Shown in pieces: positions 40,636 to 50,115 of a DNA stretch of 64,000 nucleotides. Position 1 is the first letter of the stretch. Each line of letters starts with the position of its first letter. The DNA lies in contig CP119310.1 of NCBI GenBank assembly GCA_029203185.1, positions 620,001 to 684,000 of the forward strand, read 5' to 3'. This stretch comes from Candidatus Chryseobacterium colombiense (lineage in GTDB: Bacteria > Bacteroidota > Bacteroidia > Flavobacteriales > Weeksellaceae). The position numbers and the translations under genes are program-made. Below the pieces are notes generated by a model, which had not been told where the DNA came from, did not search any database, and was given only the letters and a program-made list of their open reading frames with translations.

Positions 40636-43600
40636 ATGAAGAAACAAAACCTCTTTTTTGTCTTATTGCTCTTTCTGGGTAATATGATACTTTACGCACA
40701 ATGTAGCGTAAATGCAGGGGGAAATGCCACGATATGTGGTACTTCCTACACCTTACAGGGGAGTTCGTCGGGAAGCACGAACGGAACACCGGTCTGGACA
40801 CTCGTCTCCAAGCCTTCGGGGGCAACCGATCCGGTGATCAGTAATGTAAATTCCCTGACCCCCAATGTGACCGGAATGAATTCCCCCGGGAATTATGTTT
40901 TCCAAGTGGCACAGAACTGTAGCCCTTCCGGGACGGCAACCTCTCAGGTAACAATTACAGCACCGGGAGATGTCTCTATCTTTACCGCAGGGCCGGATAT
41001 TACCAACGTGAATGCCACTACAGGTACCGTTACACTGAATGGGGTGGTACCTACAGGCTATACTGCATCATGGAGCGCCTACAATATTTACAGATGGCAA
41101 CGCAGCGGTATAAAAACCAGCCAGAACTCTCAGTTTAGTTCTGCAACATCGGCAACAACAACGTTCAGCCTTGTCAATAAAGCTAATCATGATATTGATC
41201 CGGCTTATGTAGTAACATTGAGGATAACCTCTATTAATAATCCGAACTGTTGGTATGAAGATACGGCTATTGTACGTTTTATTCCGAATCCGCAGATACA
41301 GCCTACTGTATCAACTACCACATGTGTTCTCAATGGTGGAAGCTATTATGTTTCGCTTCAGAGTACATCCCCTAAGTTTTCCAGCGGTTATTCTTCCACA
41401 CCAGGAGCTTCAGGGAACTTTGGCACAACGGTTACCATGAATGTGACCAGCCAGCCGGCAGGAGGGAATATTGCCTATTCGGAAATTCATGATGATAACA
41501 TTTATTTTACAGGGGTAAATGTGGTGGGAGTCTACAAGTTTACTTTAACAGTTACGAATGCAAGCGGGACTTACACCACACCGGAAATTACTTATACTTT
41601 CAGTGGAACAGTGCCTAATTATGTAAATTTTCTGACCTCTTCCAGACCGGAACAAATAATGATTTATGATAGCGGCAATTCAGGTGGAGAAGTTCATTGC
41701 GGCTATGCAGGACAGTCTACTCCTATTACATTCTATTATACCATTGATCCTGCTGATAATCCTGCAACCATCAATACAAATGCAGCGGTAGCAGGGATTA
41801 TTCCTCCGGGAGGATCACCTACTGTGACCAACGGGGGAGCAGGTACAGCAACGAGGTCGGCTACCGTAACACCGCCTGCTGGAGGCTGGCGTGTAGGAAC
41901 CTATAGGTTTAATATAACAAGAAATAATGCTGGGGCTTGTTCATCTACACAAGCTTATTACATCCATATCTCGGATGGTAATCGTCCTAACGTAACAGTA
42001 CCTACTACTACAGTATGTTATCCGGGATCCGGCGTGGTAACAGCAACAATACCATTGCCTGCAGTGTATAAAGGAGTTGTAAACAGTAGCTATTTTCAGG
42101 ATTTTGATGGACGTTACAGGCTGACCTTAGTCTCAAAACCTGCCGGGGCAGCAGATCCTGTATTTGAACCTTATAACAACACATTATTCACCAATACTTC
42201 GACAACGATTTCCAATCTGAACATGCAGGGGGAATATGTATTTAAAATAAAAGCAGATACCTATAACACAAGTGTAGGAACGTTTTTAGATAAAGAGTAT
42301 GCCTGTTCAGGAACATCTTTAGAAGGTACATTCTCAGTATTTGTATCAGCACAGGTAGGTTCTAATGCAGGATCTACTCAGACATTGATAGGAGCATCAC
42401 AAACTACGTTCAATGCCAACAATCCCGGAGTAGCGGCTACGGGTGCGTGGACACTGTTGACTAAACCTACAGGTGCTACCGATCCGGTAATTGCGACACC
42501 ATCAGCTTATAATACCAGTGTTACAGGATTTAATACTCCAGGGGTTTATACTTTCAGATGGACCGTGACTACAGGGAGCTGTACCAGTACAAGTGATCTT
42601 ACGGTTAATGTTGCTGCTCCGTCACCAGGAGGGGTAACAGCAGCCGTGTGGTATAAAGCAGATGCCATCACTACAGCTGATAATACATTGTTGAATCAGT
42701 GGAATGACCAGATGGGAACAGGATATAATCTTGTTCAGGCTACCGCAGCGCAACAGCCTACTTTCTCTAACCAAAGCACACTGGCCAACTTCAATCCTAC
42801 TGTAACCTTTATCTCAGCAGGTCATGGAACGGGGCAGGGTGGCTTTATGGCAGCAGATCCCGGAACAGGAAATGCTATCATAAACCGTATTCAGGGAAGT
42901 ATTTATATCGCGGGTAAAATGAATACCTTAGGTGCAGCGGGACTGGCAGGATTTGATCAGACCATGGATTATCCGGGATTGCATATTTCCAACAATGCGA
43001 CTACGGATAAATTACTTTTTTATTCGGCAGGAAGCGGATACACTACTTTATCAACCAATCTATTTGCCGCTAAAAAACCTTTTATAGCAGGATCTTCATG
43101 GCTGAATGCTGCCGGATCTACTGCAGCCTATTCATTGGCTAAGGTATGGTTAGACGGTAATGAATCCGTTTATAACAATACCCTTCTGAATGTAAATGCA
43201 ACGGATAATGCAACAACCCGTGTTTTCAGAATAGGGCGTGATACCAACTGGGGTAGCCATGACGGGCAGATGAATGAAGCCATTGTATTTGCAACGCCTC
43301 TTACCGCATCGGAAAAAGCACGTGTCGATTCTTATCTGTCGGTTAAATGGGGATCTACTTTATTGGGAGATTATGTAAATTCAGGAAATACAGTGGTATG
43401 GAATACTTCTACGACCTATCAGAATAATATTTTAGGGATTGCAAGAGATGATCTTTCCACTTTATACCAGAAACAATCACGAAGTGAAAATGCAAATCAG
43501 AAGCTCATTATAGGAGCAGGAAGCATATTGGCGAATACCAATGCAGGAAATGCTAATACATTGACAGACGGACAATTCTTATTGGCAGGAGATAATGGAC

Positions 43601-46600
43601 TAAGACAGAATCTTGTAACGCCATTAGCATACTCAGCAGGAGCAAACGGGGTAGCCAATTATCGTTTTGAGTCGATCTGGAAAGTACAGAATACGAATAG
43701 TATAGGAACGGTAACAGTAGCATGGCCGAACGGAGTAAAGAACTTATATCTGGTACAATCTCCGGATGCCGTTTTTGACGGAACAGATACTTTTACACCA
43801 ATGACAACAGAAGTAACTGTAAATGGAGTGGTGTATAACACGGCCAATGTTACCTTAGGAAATGGGCAGTATTTTACTTTTGCAGGATTTGCACAGGCAC
43901 CTGGAGGAGTAGTAGGGCCGGATTTCTGGGTGAAATCAGATGATACAGGAACTATTTCTACGGCATGGAAGGACAATTCTAACAATGCTGACGATATCCC
44001 GAACGTGGGAGGAATTACCCTGTCAGCAGCAGACAGAAACCATAATTTCTATCCTTATACTTCAGGTTATACTGCGTCTAAATTCTTTTATAATTCTGCA
44101 TCACTTATGAACCCACTGGGAAATGTAGAATTACCGAATACTTCTACTTCTATTTTCTCAGCGGTACGCCCTACCACCGTTAATGGAACAGGACGTATTG
44201 TGGGAATTGATGATGATGCTACCTATGCTGCTGAACCGGGAGTTTCAATTGCTGCAGGAAAACCAAGACAGTATGAATTTTATAATACAACGACGTCAAC
44301 GGATTTTTCAACAGCATTTAATAATGGAATTTCCAATATATTCTCAGCTATAGCGAATAACTCTGTGGCTAACGGAGGTACTTCAACATTCTCAGGCGGA
44401 GAAAAAGTGTTAGGACTGAATGGAAGCTACGAAACAACCTCATTTACAGGTTCTAATAAGTTCCAGATTTATGGCCGTAATCTAAGGATAGGACAGGCTG
44501 GATGGGATGCAGGAGGTCCTTTTCCGGGAGATATAATGGAAGTTGCATGGTACAACCATACATTAACTGCCAATGAGCAGTCGAGAGTAAACTCTTACCT
44601 TGCTGTAAAGAACGGTGTAACTTTAAATGAGAACTACCTGTCTACCAATAGCAGTGTAGTATGGGATAGAACTGTGAATACAGGTTACAATAACAATATC
44701 TTCGGTATTGCGAAAGACGATTTCACAGCCTTACACCAAAAACAGGCAGGAAGCGTAAATGATGCACAAAAGCTTGTGATTTCCACTACAGGTTTTGCTG
44801 ATAGCAATGCAGCCAACAGTACGGGATTGGCTAATGACTTACAATTCCTGATGACAGGGGATAACGGTCTTTTCCAAGGATTAAAAACACCGTTGGCTTA
44901 TACGGCAGGCTCTAATGGAGCAGCTAATTACCGTTTTGAATCAATCTGGAAAGTACAGAATACAGGAAGTGTAGGAACGGTAACAGTGGCATGGCCTAAA
45001 GGCGTGAAGAATCTGTACCTGGTACAATCTCCGGATGCTGTTTTTGACGGAACGGATACCTTTACTCCAATGGCTACAGAAGTAACAATAAATGGAGTAG
45101 TATATAACACGGCAAATGTTACCATGGGGAATGGACAATTCTTCACCTTTGCAGGTTTCGGAAATGCTCCGGGAGGCGTTGCCAGTGGATTATCTTACTG
45201 GTACAGAGCTGATAAAAATGCAGCCAATAGCGGTGCGGCAACAGATGTAACAGGATGGACAGATGTATGGAATGGAACCACTGTGGCTCAGTTGGGAACA
45301 AATACATTACCGAAATATGTATTAGGAGCGTCCAATTATTTCAATTTCAACCCGGGAATTAACTTCACCGTAGGGACACAGACTTTAGGGAATAATACAG
45401 TACGTACACTGACAAACCTGGATTACGATGTATTCACTTTAACCAAAGAAGGTTTAGCTTCTGGTGGAGGAAATCCGAGATTATTCAGTGTCGGAATGGA
45501 TAATACTACTTTAGGGGCTGCTAACTGGGATGCCTTTGGTATTTTCCCGAACACGAACCAATTGGAGAGAAGACCTTATGGTGCCGGAACACAGTTCCCA
45601 GGAGTAAACCCTGCGTTTGATGCTGCCATTCCAAGTATTATGTATTTCAAAAATACGAATACTATGAGTGCAAAAGGATTAAACGGTGCTGCGATGAATG
45701 CAGCTGTTAATTACGCGGCTGTAAACGCTCAATACGGGGGACATATTTTCGGAAATACTGTTTTTTCAGGTAATGGCAGTGACAATGCCGGATTTATAGG
45801 GCATATCGGAGAAACGATCGTATATGGTGCAGGAACTCTTACTGCAACCGAACGTAGAAGAGTAGATTCCTATCTTGCCATTAAGTATGGTATTACTTTA
45901 GGACAGGTAAATACAGACCATTATCTGGATACTGCCGGAAATATGGTATGGAACGGAACAACCAATACAACATACAATAATAATATCTTCGGGGTAGGAA
46001 GAGATGATATTGAGATTCTGGAACAGAAAGTCTCAAAAAGTGTCAATGCAGGAACTATACTTACCGTGGCAACGACGAATGATTTCGTTAATCCAAACCA
46101 GAATGCAGCACGTACAGGCTTTGCTCAAGATAAGACGTATTTACTACTGGGAGATAATAACAATACGAATCTTCTGCTAAACAGTATCACCGTAAATGGT
46201 TTTACAGGCGGTTCGCGTATCCAGAGACAATGGCTGGCACAGCCTACCAATGCTGTCGGTACAGTAAACTTCGGAGCAGACCTTAGTGCTTACGGAGCAG
46301 GTTTTGGAAGTGGAGACCACGTAAAAATGATAGTAGCAGATGATGCTGCATTTACAGCTAATGTAACGTATGTGAGCGGAACCTACGATGCGACCAGTGG
46401 AAAGTGGGTACATCCTTATAGTTTCACTGCGGGGCAAAATAAGTATATTACTTACGTAACGGTAGATGAGACATCTTGTACAACAGGTTGTAACGATAAT
46501 ACTTACCTAAATGCAACAGATCCTAATACAATAGAGTATGACAACATTATGGCAGATGAAACGACTACGATTGTAAAACAAAAAGACGGTTCGTTTTATG

Positions 46601-48162
46601 TATGGGGACCAAATTCATCACCTAATGTATCTACTGCAAACACTAATGTTGTATTAAACCTTCTTACACCAACGAAAATAGATCCGAGTACAACACTGCC
46701 AACTGCTGGATCAACAGGAAGTGGATTCAGCTATACCGGAACACCGTTAAAAGCAGCAATAAGCCAAGTGTATCATTTATTGACTACCGATGGGCTTTAT
46801 GTTTGGGGAGCTGGTAATATGTATACTAACATCTTAGGTAACAATGCTATTACTTACAGAACTCCAAGTGGATACAGATTTGGTAAGCTGACTGTTAATA
46901 ATAAAGCAGACGGATTGCCTCCGGGAGTGAGCCCGAACAATGTAAAAATGATGAGTGGCAATCAAGAAACAATAGGTATGGTGACTTGTAGCGGTGCTGC
47001 CTGGGTTCTCAGCCAAAGTTCAGTAGGTGCTGTGTACGGAGATAATACAACAGGTAGTATCGCTAATAATTCAATATGGCATCGTGTAATGATTTCTGCT
47101 ACCAAAACGCTCGACAATGTTGTTGCAATGCGTGGTATAAGAAGCACTAAATTCGCTTTAACCTCTGATGGTAAACTTTATACCTGGGGTGTTAATACTT
47201 TTCTAAATGATAATAATAATCCGGTGACATCTAATTACGCAACAGAAATCAGTGTTCCCGCCGGGGTAACTCCAAAAATGATAGGGATGACCGAGGGAGT
47301 TAATGAAGGAGAAAGTTCTTATTATCTTTTAGCAACCAACGGCAAGCTCTATGCTATGGGTTATAATGGACAAAAACAGCTGGGTGACGGTACTACAACC
47401 ATGAGCAAGGTTTGGAAAGAAGTAACCGCTGTCTCAGGAAGTAATACCTTGGGTGGTAATATCGCCTGGATTTCACCGGCTGATAACGTGAATGATCTTC
47501 CCTCTATAAATGTATTGACCACCGATGGAAAACAATGGGGATGGGGAGAAAGCTCACAAGGTCATTTAGGTAGTGTTAATAATTTAGGTATTGCTCCAAC
47601 GTATATGCCTGGTAATGGCACTGGTGCAAACGAACTTAACATAAGTGATAAGGTGATCGCTATAAAAGATGGAGGTCAGCATGCCATCAACTTTAAGGAA
47701 AGCTCCACGAAATATGGTTTTATAGGTCTGAATACGTATGGATCTAAAGGAGATGGTACTTCCGTTACTGGGACTCAAGATCTTAAATATACTTATATAT
47801 CTATTCTTGATCTATGTGCAAAAACAAGTCTAGCTTTTTGCTACAAGCCGGGTATCTTAGCAGGTACTGCGTTAGATACCAAAATGGGAATTACTGCTCT
47901 TAACAGAGCCGGAACCAACTCCGATAACTGGCCAATGGTAAGAAAAGGAGGCTGGCTGGCATTGGAATCCAAAACCAAAGCTTTTGTACCGAACAGGATA
48001 GCATTTTCAGGAGGTAACCCTGTAGGAATTGCGCCTGCTAACTTTGTAGAGGGAATGATGGTATATGATACCACCAACAAATGTATGAAGATGTACACCT
48101 CTACAGATAATGGGGCAACATTTGGCTGGTATTGTATATCTACACAAACCTGTCCGGATTAA
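40636..48162 (+). CDS. Giant secreted multidomain surface protein (2508 aa)
   Basis: Signal peptide (LFFVLLLFLGNMILYAQ). Residues ~20-640 are PKD/Ig-like repeats (GNATICGTSYTLQGSSSG, VTGFNTPGVYTFRW). Three tandem LamG/concanavalin-like modules with a DUF8202-type tail follow at ~670-1090, 1095-1512 and 1520-1940. Each opens WYKAD/FWVKSD/YWYRAD and closes with a block such as VDSYLSVKWG...VVWNTSTTYQNNILGIARDD. Residues ~1947-2508 are RCC1 repeats plus the GMMVYD tail, homologous to the whole 646-aa protein at 142. No classical T9SS domain is present. The Ig, lectin and propeller architecture suggests an adhesin or sugar-binding surface fibre. A 187-aa partner gene follows. Confidence 0.85.
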   Translation: MKKQNLFFVLLLFLGNMILYAQCSVNAGGNATICGTSYTLQGSSSGSTNGTPVWTLVSKPSGATDPVISNVNSLTPNVTGMNSPGNYVFQVAQNCSPSGTATSQVTITAPGDVSIFTAGPDITNVNATTGTVTLNGVVPTGYTASWSAYNIYRWQRSGIKTSQNSQFSSATSATTTFSLVNKANHDIDPAYVVTLRITSINNPNCWYEDTAIVRFIPNPQIQPTVSTTTCVLNGGSYYVSLQSTSPKFSSGYSSTPGASGNFGTTVTMNVTSQPAGGNIAYSEIHDDNIYFTGVNVVGVYKFTLTVTNASGTYTTPEITYTFSGTVPNYVNFLTSSRPEQIMIYDSGNSGGEVHCGYAGQSTPITFYYTIDPADNPATINTNAAVAGIIPPGGSPTVTNGGAGTATRSATVTPPAGGWRVGTYRFNITRNNAGACSSTQAYYIHISDGNRPNVTVPTTTVCYPGSGVVTATIPLPAVYKGVVNSSYFQDFDGRYRLTLVSKPAGAADPVFEPYNNTLFTNTSTTISNLNMQGEYVFKIKADTYNTSVGTFLDKEYACSGTSLEGTFSVFVSAQVGSNAGSTQTLIGASQTTFNANNPGVAATGAWTLLTKPTGATDPVIATPSAYNTSVTGFNTPGVYTFRWTVTTGSCTSTSDLTVNVAAPSPGGVTAAVWYKADAITTADNTLLNQWNDQMGTGYNLVQATAAQQPTFSNQSTLANFNPTVTFISAGHGTGQGGFMAADPGTGNAIINRIQGSIYIAGKMNTLGAAGLAGFDQTMDYPGLHISNNATTDKLLFYSAGSGYTTLSTNLFAAKKPFIAGSSWLNAAGSTAAYSLAKVWLDGNESVYNNTLLNVNATDNATTRVFRIGRDTNWGSHDGQMNEAIVFATPLTASEKARVDSYLSVKWGSTLLGDYVNSGNTVVWNTSTTYQNNILGIARDDLSTLYQKQSRSENANQKLIIGAGSILANTNAGNANTLTDGQFLLAGDNGLRQNLVTPLAYSAGANGVANYRFESIWKVQNTNSIGTVTVAWPNGVKNLYLVQSPDAVFDGTDTFTPMTTEVTVNGVVYNTANVTLGNGQYFTFAGFAQAPGGVVGPDFWVKSDDTGTISTAWKDNSNNADDIPNVGGITLSAADRNHNFYPYTSGYTASKFFYNSASLMNPLGNVELPNTSTSIFSAVRPTTVNGTGRIVGIDDDATYAAEPGVSIAAGKPRQYEFYNTTTSTDFSTAFNNGISNIFSAIANNSVANGGTSTFSGGEKVLGLNGSYETTSFTGSNKFQIYGRNLRIGQAGWDAGGPFPGDIMEVAWYNHTLTANEQSRVNSYLAVKNGVTLNENYLSTNSSVVWDRTVNTGYNNNIFGIAKDDFTALHQKQAGSVNDAQKLVISTTGFADSNAANSTGLANDLQFLMTGDNGLFQGLKTPLAYTAGSNGAANYRFESIWKVQNTGSVGTVTVAWPKGVKNLYLVQSPDAVFDGTDTFTPMATEVTINGVVYNTANVTMGNGQFFTFAGFGNAPGGVASGLSYWYRADKNAANSGAATDVTGWTDVWNGTTVAQLGTNTLPKYVLGASNYFNFNPGINFTVGTQTLGNNTVRTLTNLDYDVFTLTKEGLASGGGNPRLFSVGMDNTTLGAANWDAFGIFPNTNQLERRPYGAGTQFPGVNPAFDAAIPSIMYFKNTNTMSAKGLNGAAMNAAVNYAAVNAQYGGHIFGNTVFSGNGSDNAGFIGHIGETIVYGAGTLTATERRRVDSYLAIKYGITLGQVNTDHYLDTAGNMVWNGTTNTTYNNNIFGVGRDDIEILEQKVSKSVNAGTILTVATTNDFVNPNQNAARTGFAQDKTYLLLGDNNNTNLLLNSITVNGFTGGSRIQRQWLAQPTNAVGTVNFGADLSAYGAGFGSGDHVKMIVADDAAFTANVTYVSGTYDATSGKWVHPYSFTAGQNKYITYVTVDETSCTTGCNDNTYLNATDPNTIEYDNIMADETTTIVKQKDGSFYVWGPNSSPNVSTANTNVVLNLLTPTKIDPSTTLPTAGSTGSGFSYTGTPLKAAISQVYHLLTTDGLYVWGAGNMYTNILGNNAITYRTPSGYRFGKLTVNNKADGLPPGVSPNNVKMMSGNQETIGMVTCSGAAWVLSQSSVGAVYGDNTTGSIANNSIWHRVMISATKTLDNVVAMRGIRSTKFALTSDGKLYTWGVNTFLNDNNNPVTSNYATEISVPAGVTPKMIGMTEGVNEGESSYYLLATNGKLYAMGYNGQKQLGDGTTTMSKVWKEVTAVSGSNTLGGNIAWISPADNVNDLPSINVLTTDGKQWGWGESSQGHLGSVNNLGIAPTYMPGNGTGANELNISDKVIAIKDGGQHAINFKESSTKYGFIGLNTYGSKGDGTSVTGTQDLKYTYISILDLCAKTSLAFCYKPGILAGTALDTKMGITALNRAGTNSDNWPMVRKGGWLALESKTKAFVPNRIAFSGGNPVGIAPANFVEGMMVYDTTNKCMKMYTSTDNGATFGWYCISTQTCPD
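43660..43905 (+). repeat. Intragenic repeat, copy 1 of a near-identical ~245-bp segment
   Basis: Encodes ESIWKVQNTNSIGTVTVAWP, LYLVQSPDAVFDGTDTFTP and GVVYNTANVTLGNGQ. The second copy at 44935-45170 encodes almost the same residues. Most differences are synonymous, indicating recent duplication or gene conversion between lectin-like modules 1 and 2. Module 3 has a diverged equivalent. Confidence 0.8.
44935..45170 (+). repeat. Intragenic repeat, copy 2
   Basis: Partner of the segment at 43660; see that entry. Long exact runs between the copies, such as ACAATCTCCGGATGC and AATGGAGTAGT(A/G)TATAACACGGC, would support recombination and length change in this gene. Confidence 0.8.
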
Positions 48163-48197
48163 AGCAGAATGATAGCTGCGGTTAATAACCGTAAACT

Positions 48198-48229
48198 AAA
48201 CCTCATAGGTTTCAAAACCTATGAGGTTT
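48198..48229 (+). terminator. Intrinsic terminator of the giant gene
   Basis: A perfect 15-bp stem (AAACCTCATAGGTTT pairing with AAACCTATGAGGTTT) with a 2-nt loop, followed by TAAAAAA. It lies 36 bp after the 2508-aa gene's stop, so the 187-aa partner gene is probably transcribed separately or by readthrough. Confidence 0.85.
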
Positions 48230-48252
48230 TAAAAAAGCAAATTGTCATAGTC

Positions 48253-48314
48253 TGTCATCCAGAGGAATCAAGGAATCTCATAATGGAAGAGATGCTTTCT
48301 CCGTCAGCATGACA
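48253..48314. repeat. TGTCATCC...GCATGACA palindromic repeat
   Basis: Starts TGTCATCCAGAGGAATCAAGG and ends CGTCAGCATGACA, with inverted termini TGTCAT/ATGACA. Member of the dispersed family, placed between the giant gene and its partner. Confidence 0.7.
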
Positions 48315-48354
48315 ATTATGGTTCGAATTACTAATGAGTAAAAACATTAAAAAA

Positions 48355-48897
48355 ATGAAAACAACAATTATTATAACATTTATGCTGATATTGGCCGGTA
48401 TATCAGCAAAATCCCAGGTGGCTATCGGGAAACAGTCAGTGACCAATACATCAGTCTCTTTAGAGTTTGCCAATACGGAAAACAGAGGCTTGGTACTTCC
48501 GTATATAACCGATAAAAGCGGTATAACAGCAGAAGGAAGCATAATTTATGATACTACAGATCACAAGGTAAAATACCTGAAAGATTCAGGAGTGTGGGTA
48601 AACCTGAGTGAAGATGATGCTACTGCAGGTACAATAGGAACGGCCGACCTTTCTATACAGGGAGCAAACAAAACAGAACAATCCACCGCAAAAACAGTGA
48701 TCGGAGCTAATGGATCAACGGATACCACAAGTGGTATTTTGGTGTTGTCGGATACTAATAAAGCAATGATTTTGCCTAAAGTAGCAAGTCCGCACCTTAA
48801 TATTATCAATCCTTCTCCGGGAATGATGGTGTATGACACCGTAAAAAAGCAGCTTGCCGTCTATAACGGTACAGCATGGAGCTTTTGGAAACCATAA
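48355..48897 (+). CDS. Small secreted protein, second 187-aa family member
   Basis: The product has 180 aa from ATG 48355, which gives a good leader (MKTTIIITFMLILAGISAKSQ); an upstream ATG at 48334 adds 7 residues. It is paralogous to the protein at 2167: shared RGLVLPY/KGIIVPY, KTVIGANG/KVIIGGNS, TKAMILP, SPGMMVY and LAVYNGTAW-x-FWKP. There is no known domain. In both loci the gene follows an RCC1-tailed protein, so the pairing is unlikely to be chance. It is flanked on both sides by TGTCAT repeats. Likely exported to the surface with its larger partner; mechanism unknown. Confidence 0.8.
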   Translation: MKTTIIITFMLILAGISAKSQVAIGKQSVTNTSVSLEFANTENRGLVLPYITDKSGITAEGSIIYDTTDHKVKYLKDSGVWVNLSEDDATAGTIGTADLSIQGANKTEQSTAKTVIGANGSTDTTSGILVLSDTNKAMILPKVASPHLNIINPSPGMMVYDTVKKQLAVYNGTAWSFWKP

Positions 48898-48903
48898 AGC
48901 CTC

Positions 48904-48959
48904 TGTCATCCCGAGGAATCGATCTCATAATGAAAGATGCTTCCTCCGTCAGCATGACA
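48904..48959. repeat. TGTCATCCCGAGG...GCATGACA palindromic repeat
   Basis: Family member with TGTCATCCCGAGGAATCG at the left and CCGTCAGCATGACA at the right; nearly the same as 48253 and 49087. Confidence 0.75.
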
Positions 48960-48979
48960 AAGCGATAATTGACAAACCC

Positions 48980-49062
48980 TGTCATCCTGGGCGTGAAGAA
49001 CAGCAAACAGTCGAAGAATCTGTTGATGAAGAAAAGGATATTTCGTCAAGCTCAATATGACA
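48980..49062. repeat. TGTCATCCTGG...ATATGACA repeat
   Basis: Contains the ATCTGTTGATGAAG...CAAGCTCAATATGACA block that also occurs at 40503-40546, on the other side of the giant gene. Longer than the other members and less symmetric. Confidence 0.75.
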
Positions 49063-49086
49063 AAAAGGTTTTCATCCCAAGTTTTC

Positions 49087-49147
49087 TGTCATCCCGAGGA
49101 ATCGAGGGATCTCATGATAAAAAGATGCTTCCGTAGTCAGAATGACA
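49087..49147. repeat. TGTCATCCCGAGG...GAATGACA palindromic repeat
   Basis: TGTCATCCCGAGGAATCGAG at the left, GTAGTCAGAATGACA at the right. Closest to the 48904 copy. Confidence 0.75.
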
Positions 49148-49191
49148 GCATATCGGAAATTTGTTTTCCAGACATTTTGATTACTACATGC

Positions 49192-49223
49192 AAAGCCGTA
49201 TATCTGTTCAGATATACGGCTTT
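49192..49223. terminator. Strong hairpin, likely terminator
   Basis: AAAGCCGTATATCT pairs perfectly with AGATATACGGCTTT around GTTC (14-bp stem), then TATATA. It ends the repeat-rich stretch before the convergent gene at 49288. Confidence 0.75.
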
Positions 49224-49287
49224 TATATAAATAGTTATGAATGATAATATAACGTTGAGAAATATTGTTTTTCTGTTAGAATTTAGA

Positions 49288-49830
49288 TTATATCCCTATA
49301 ATTTCATCATCTATGGTATTGATGATTTTTCTAATATTTTTCATTTGTTTTTCTGAAAGGACCCCCAAACGGAAATAAAAATTCTTTACACCATTTCCTC
49401 TTTCGCTTCTACGACTGATTTCCAGATAGTACACGAAAAATTCCCGTGTTATCTTAAATGATTCCAATTTGCTTAAAGGGATTTCTAAAGTCGGCAGCTC
49501 ATATTTAGCTTGTTTGATAGGATGAGTATATTTGATCAATAAGGAATGCTTTGATATTTCGAGTAAGATCACTTTTAACAGGCTCAGTCTCCATATTACG
49601 ATTGAAATACTGAAAAACAGTCCTATGTAAAAATAGAGATCCTGAATATATAATAGGTTTTTTAGAACAATGAGAGATGAGATGGCGACCAAAAGCATGC
49701 TGATAAGAATCCCTACTATGCCGTTGAAATTTCTTCTTGGAGGTATTTCGTAATATGTTTTTCTTTCAGCCTCGTAGGTGTGCATATAACTTCTTAACAA
49801 AAATTCTTTTTTTCGTATTTGTCGATCCAT
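49288..49830 (-). CDS. Small membrane protein with PH-like C-terminal domain (hypothetical)
   Basis: A 180-aa protein with a basic N-terminus and two membrane segments at ~40-60 and ~66-86 (GILISMLLVAISSLIVL, FYIGLFFSISIVIWRL). The cytoplasmic C-terminal half is strand-rich (LLEISKHSLLIKYTHP, ELPTLEIPLSKLESFKITREFFVYYLEIS) and ends in a helix (SEKQMKNIRKIINTI). Two helices followed by a beta domain and a final helix resemble bacterial PH-domain (bPH/YdbT-like) membrane proteins; the assignment is by pattern only. It stands alone. Confidence 0.6.
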   Translation of the reverse strand: MDRQIRKKEFLLRSYMHTYEAERKTYYEIPPRRNFNGIVGILISMLLVAISSLIVLKNLLYIQDLYFYIGLFFSISIVIWRLSLLKVILLEISKHSLLIKYTHPIKQAKYELPTLEIPLSKLESFKITREFFVYYLEISRRSERGNGVKNFYFRLGVLSEKQMKNIRKIINTIDDEIIGI

Positions 49831-50115
49831 TGGTAAGAAATTGTTTTAGAATTTTCAGGTTGTATTCAATGCTTCATGGTGATATTTTTATCGGCTTTAT
49901 TTGATCGAAAATAGCTGTTATTATTCGCGCATAAAAAAGCTGTTCATATTCATTGAAAATTGTATATATAGATTCATCATCGTGTTCTGGTTTTAGAAGG
50001 GTAGCTTTTGTATCAAGCTACCCGTGGCTAACCCGTGTATTTAGTATCCCCTACTAAAAAACTTATCATTTCGCTGCAAGATTACTTATAGTTAGTGGTT
50101 TAGACAAGTAAAGTA

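Noticed and set aside
48904..49147. Closely spaced repeats considered as a CRISPR array
   Set aside because: Units differ in length and sequence, are palindromic at their ends, have no regular spacers, and there are no cas genes.
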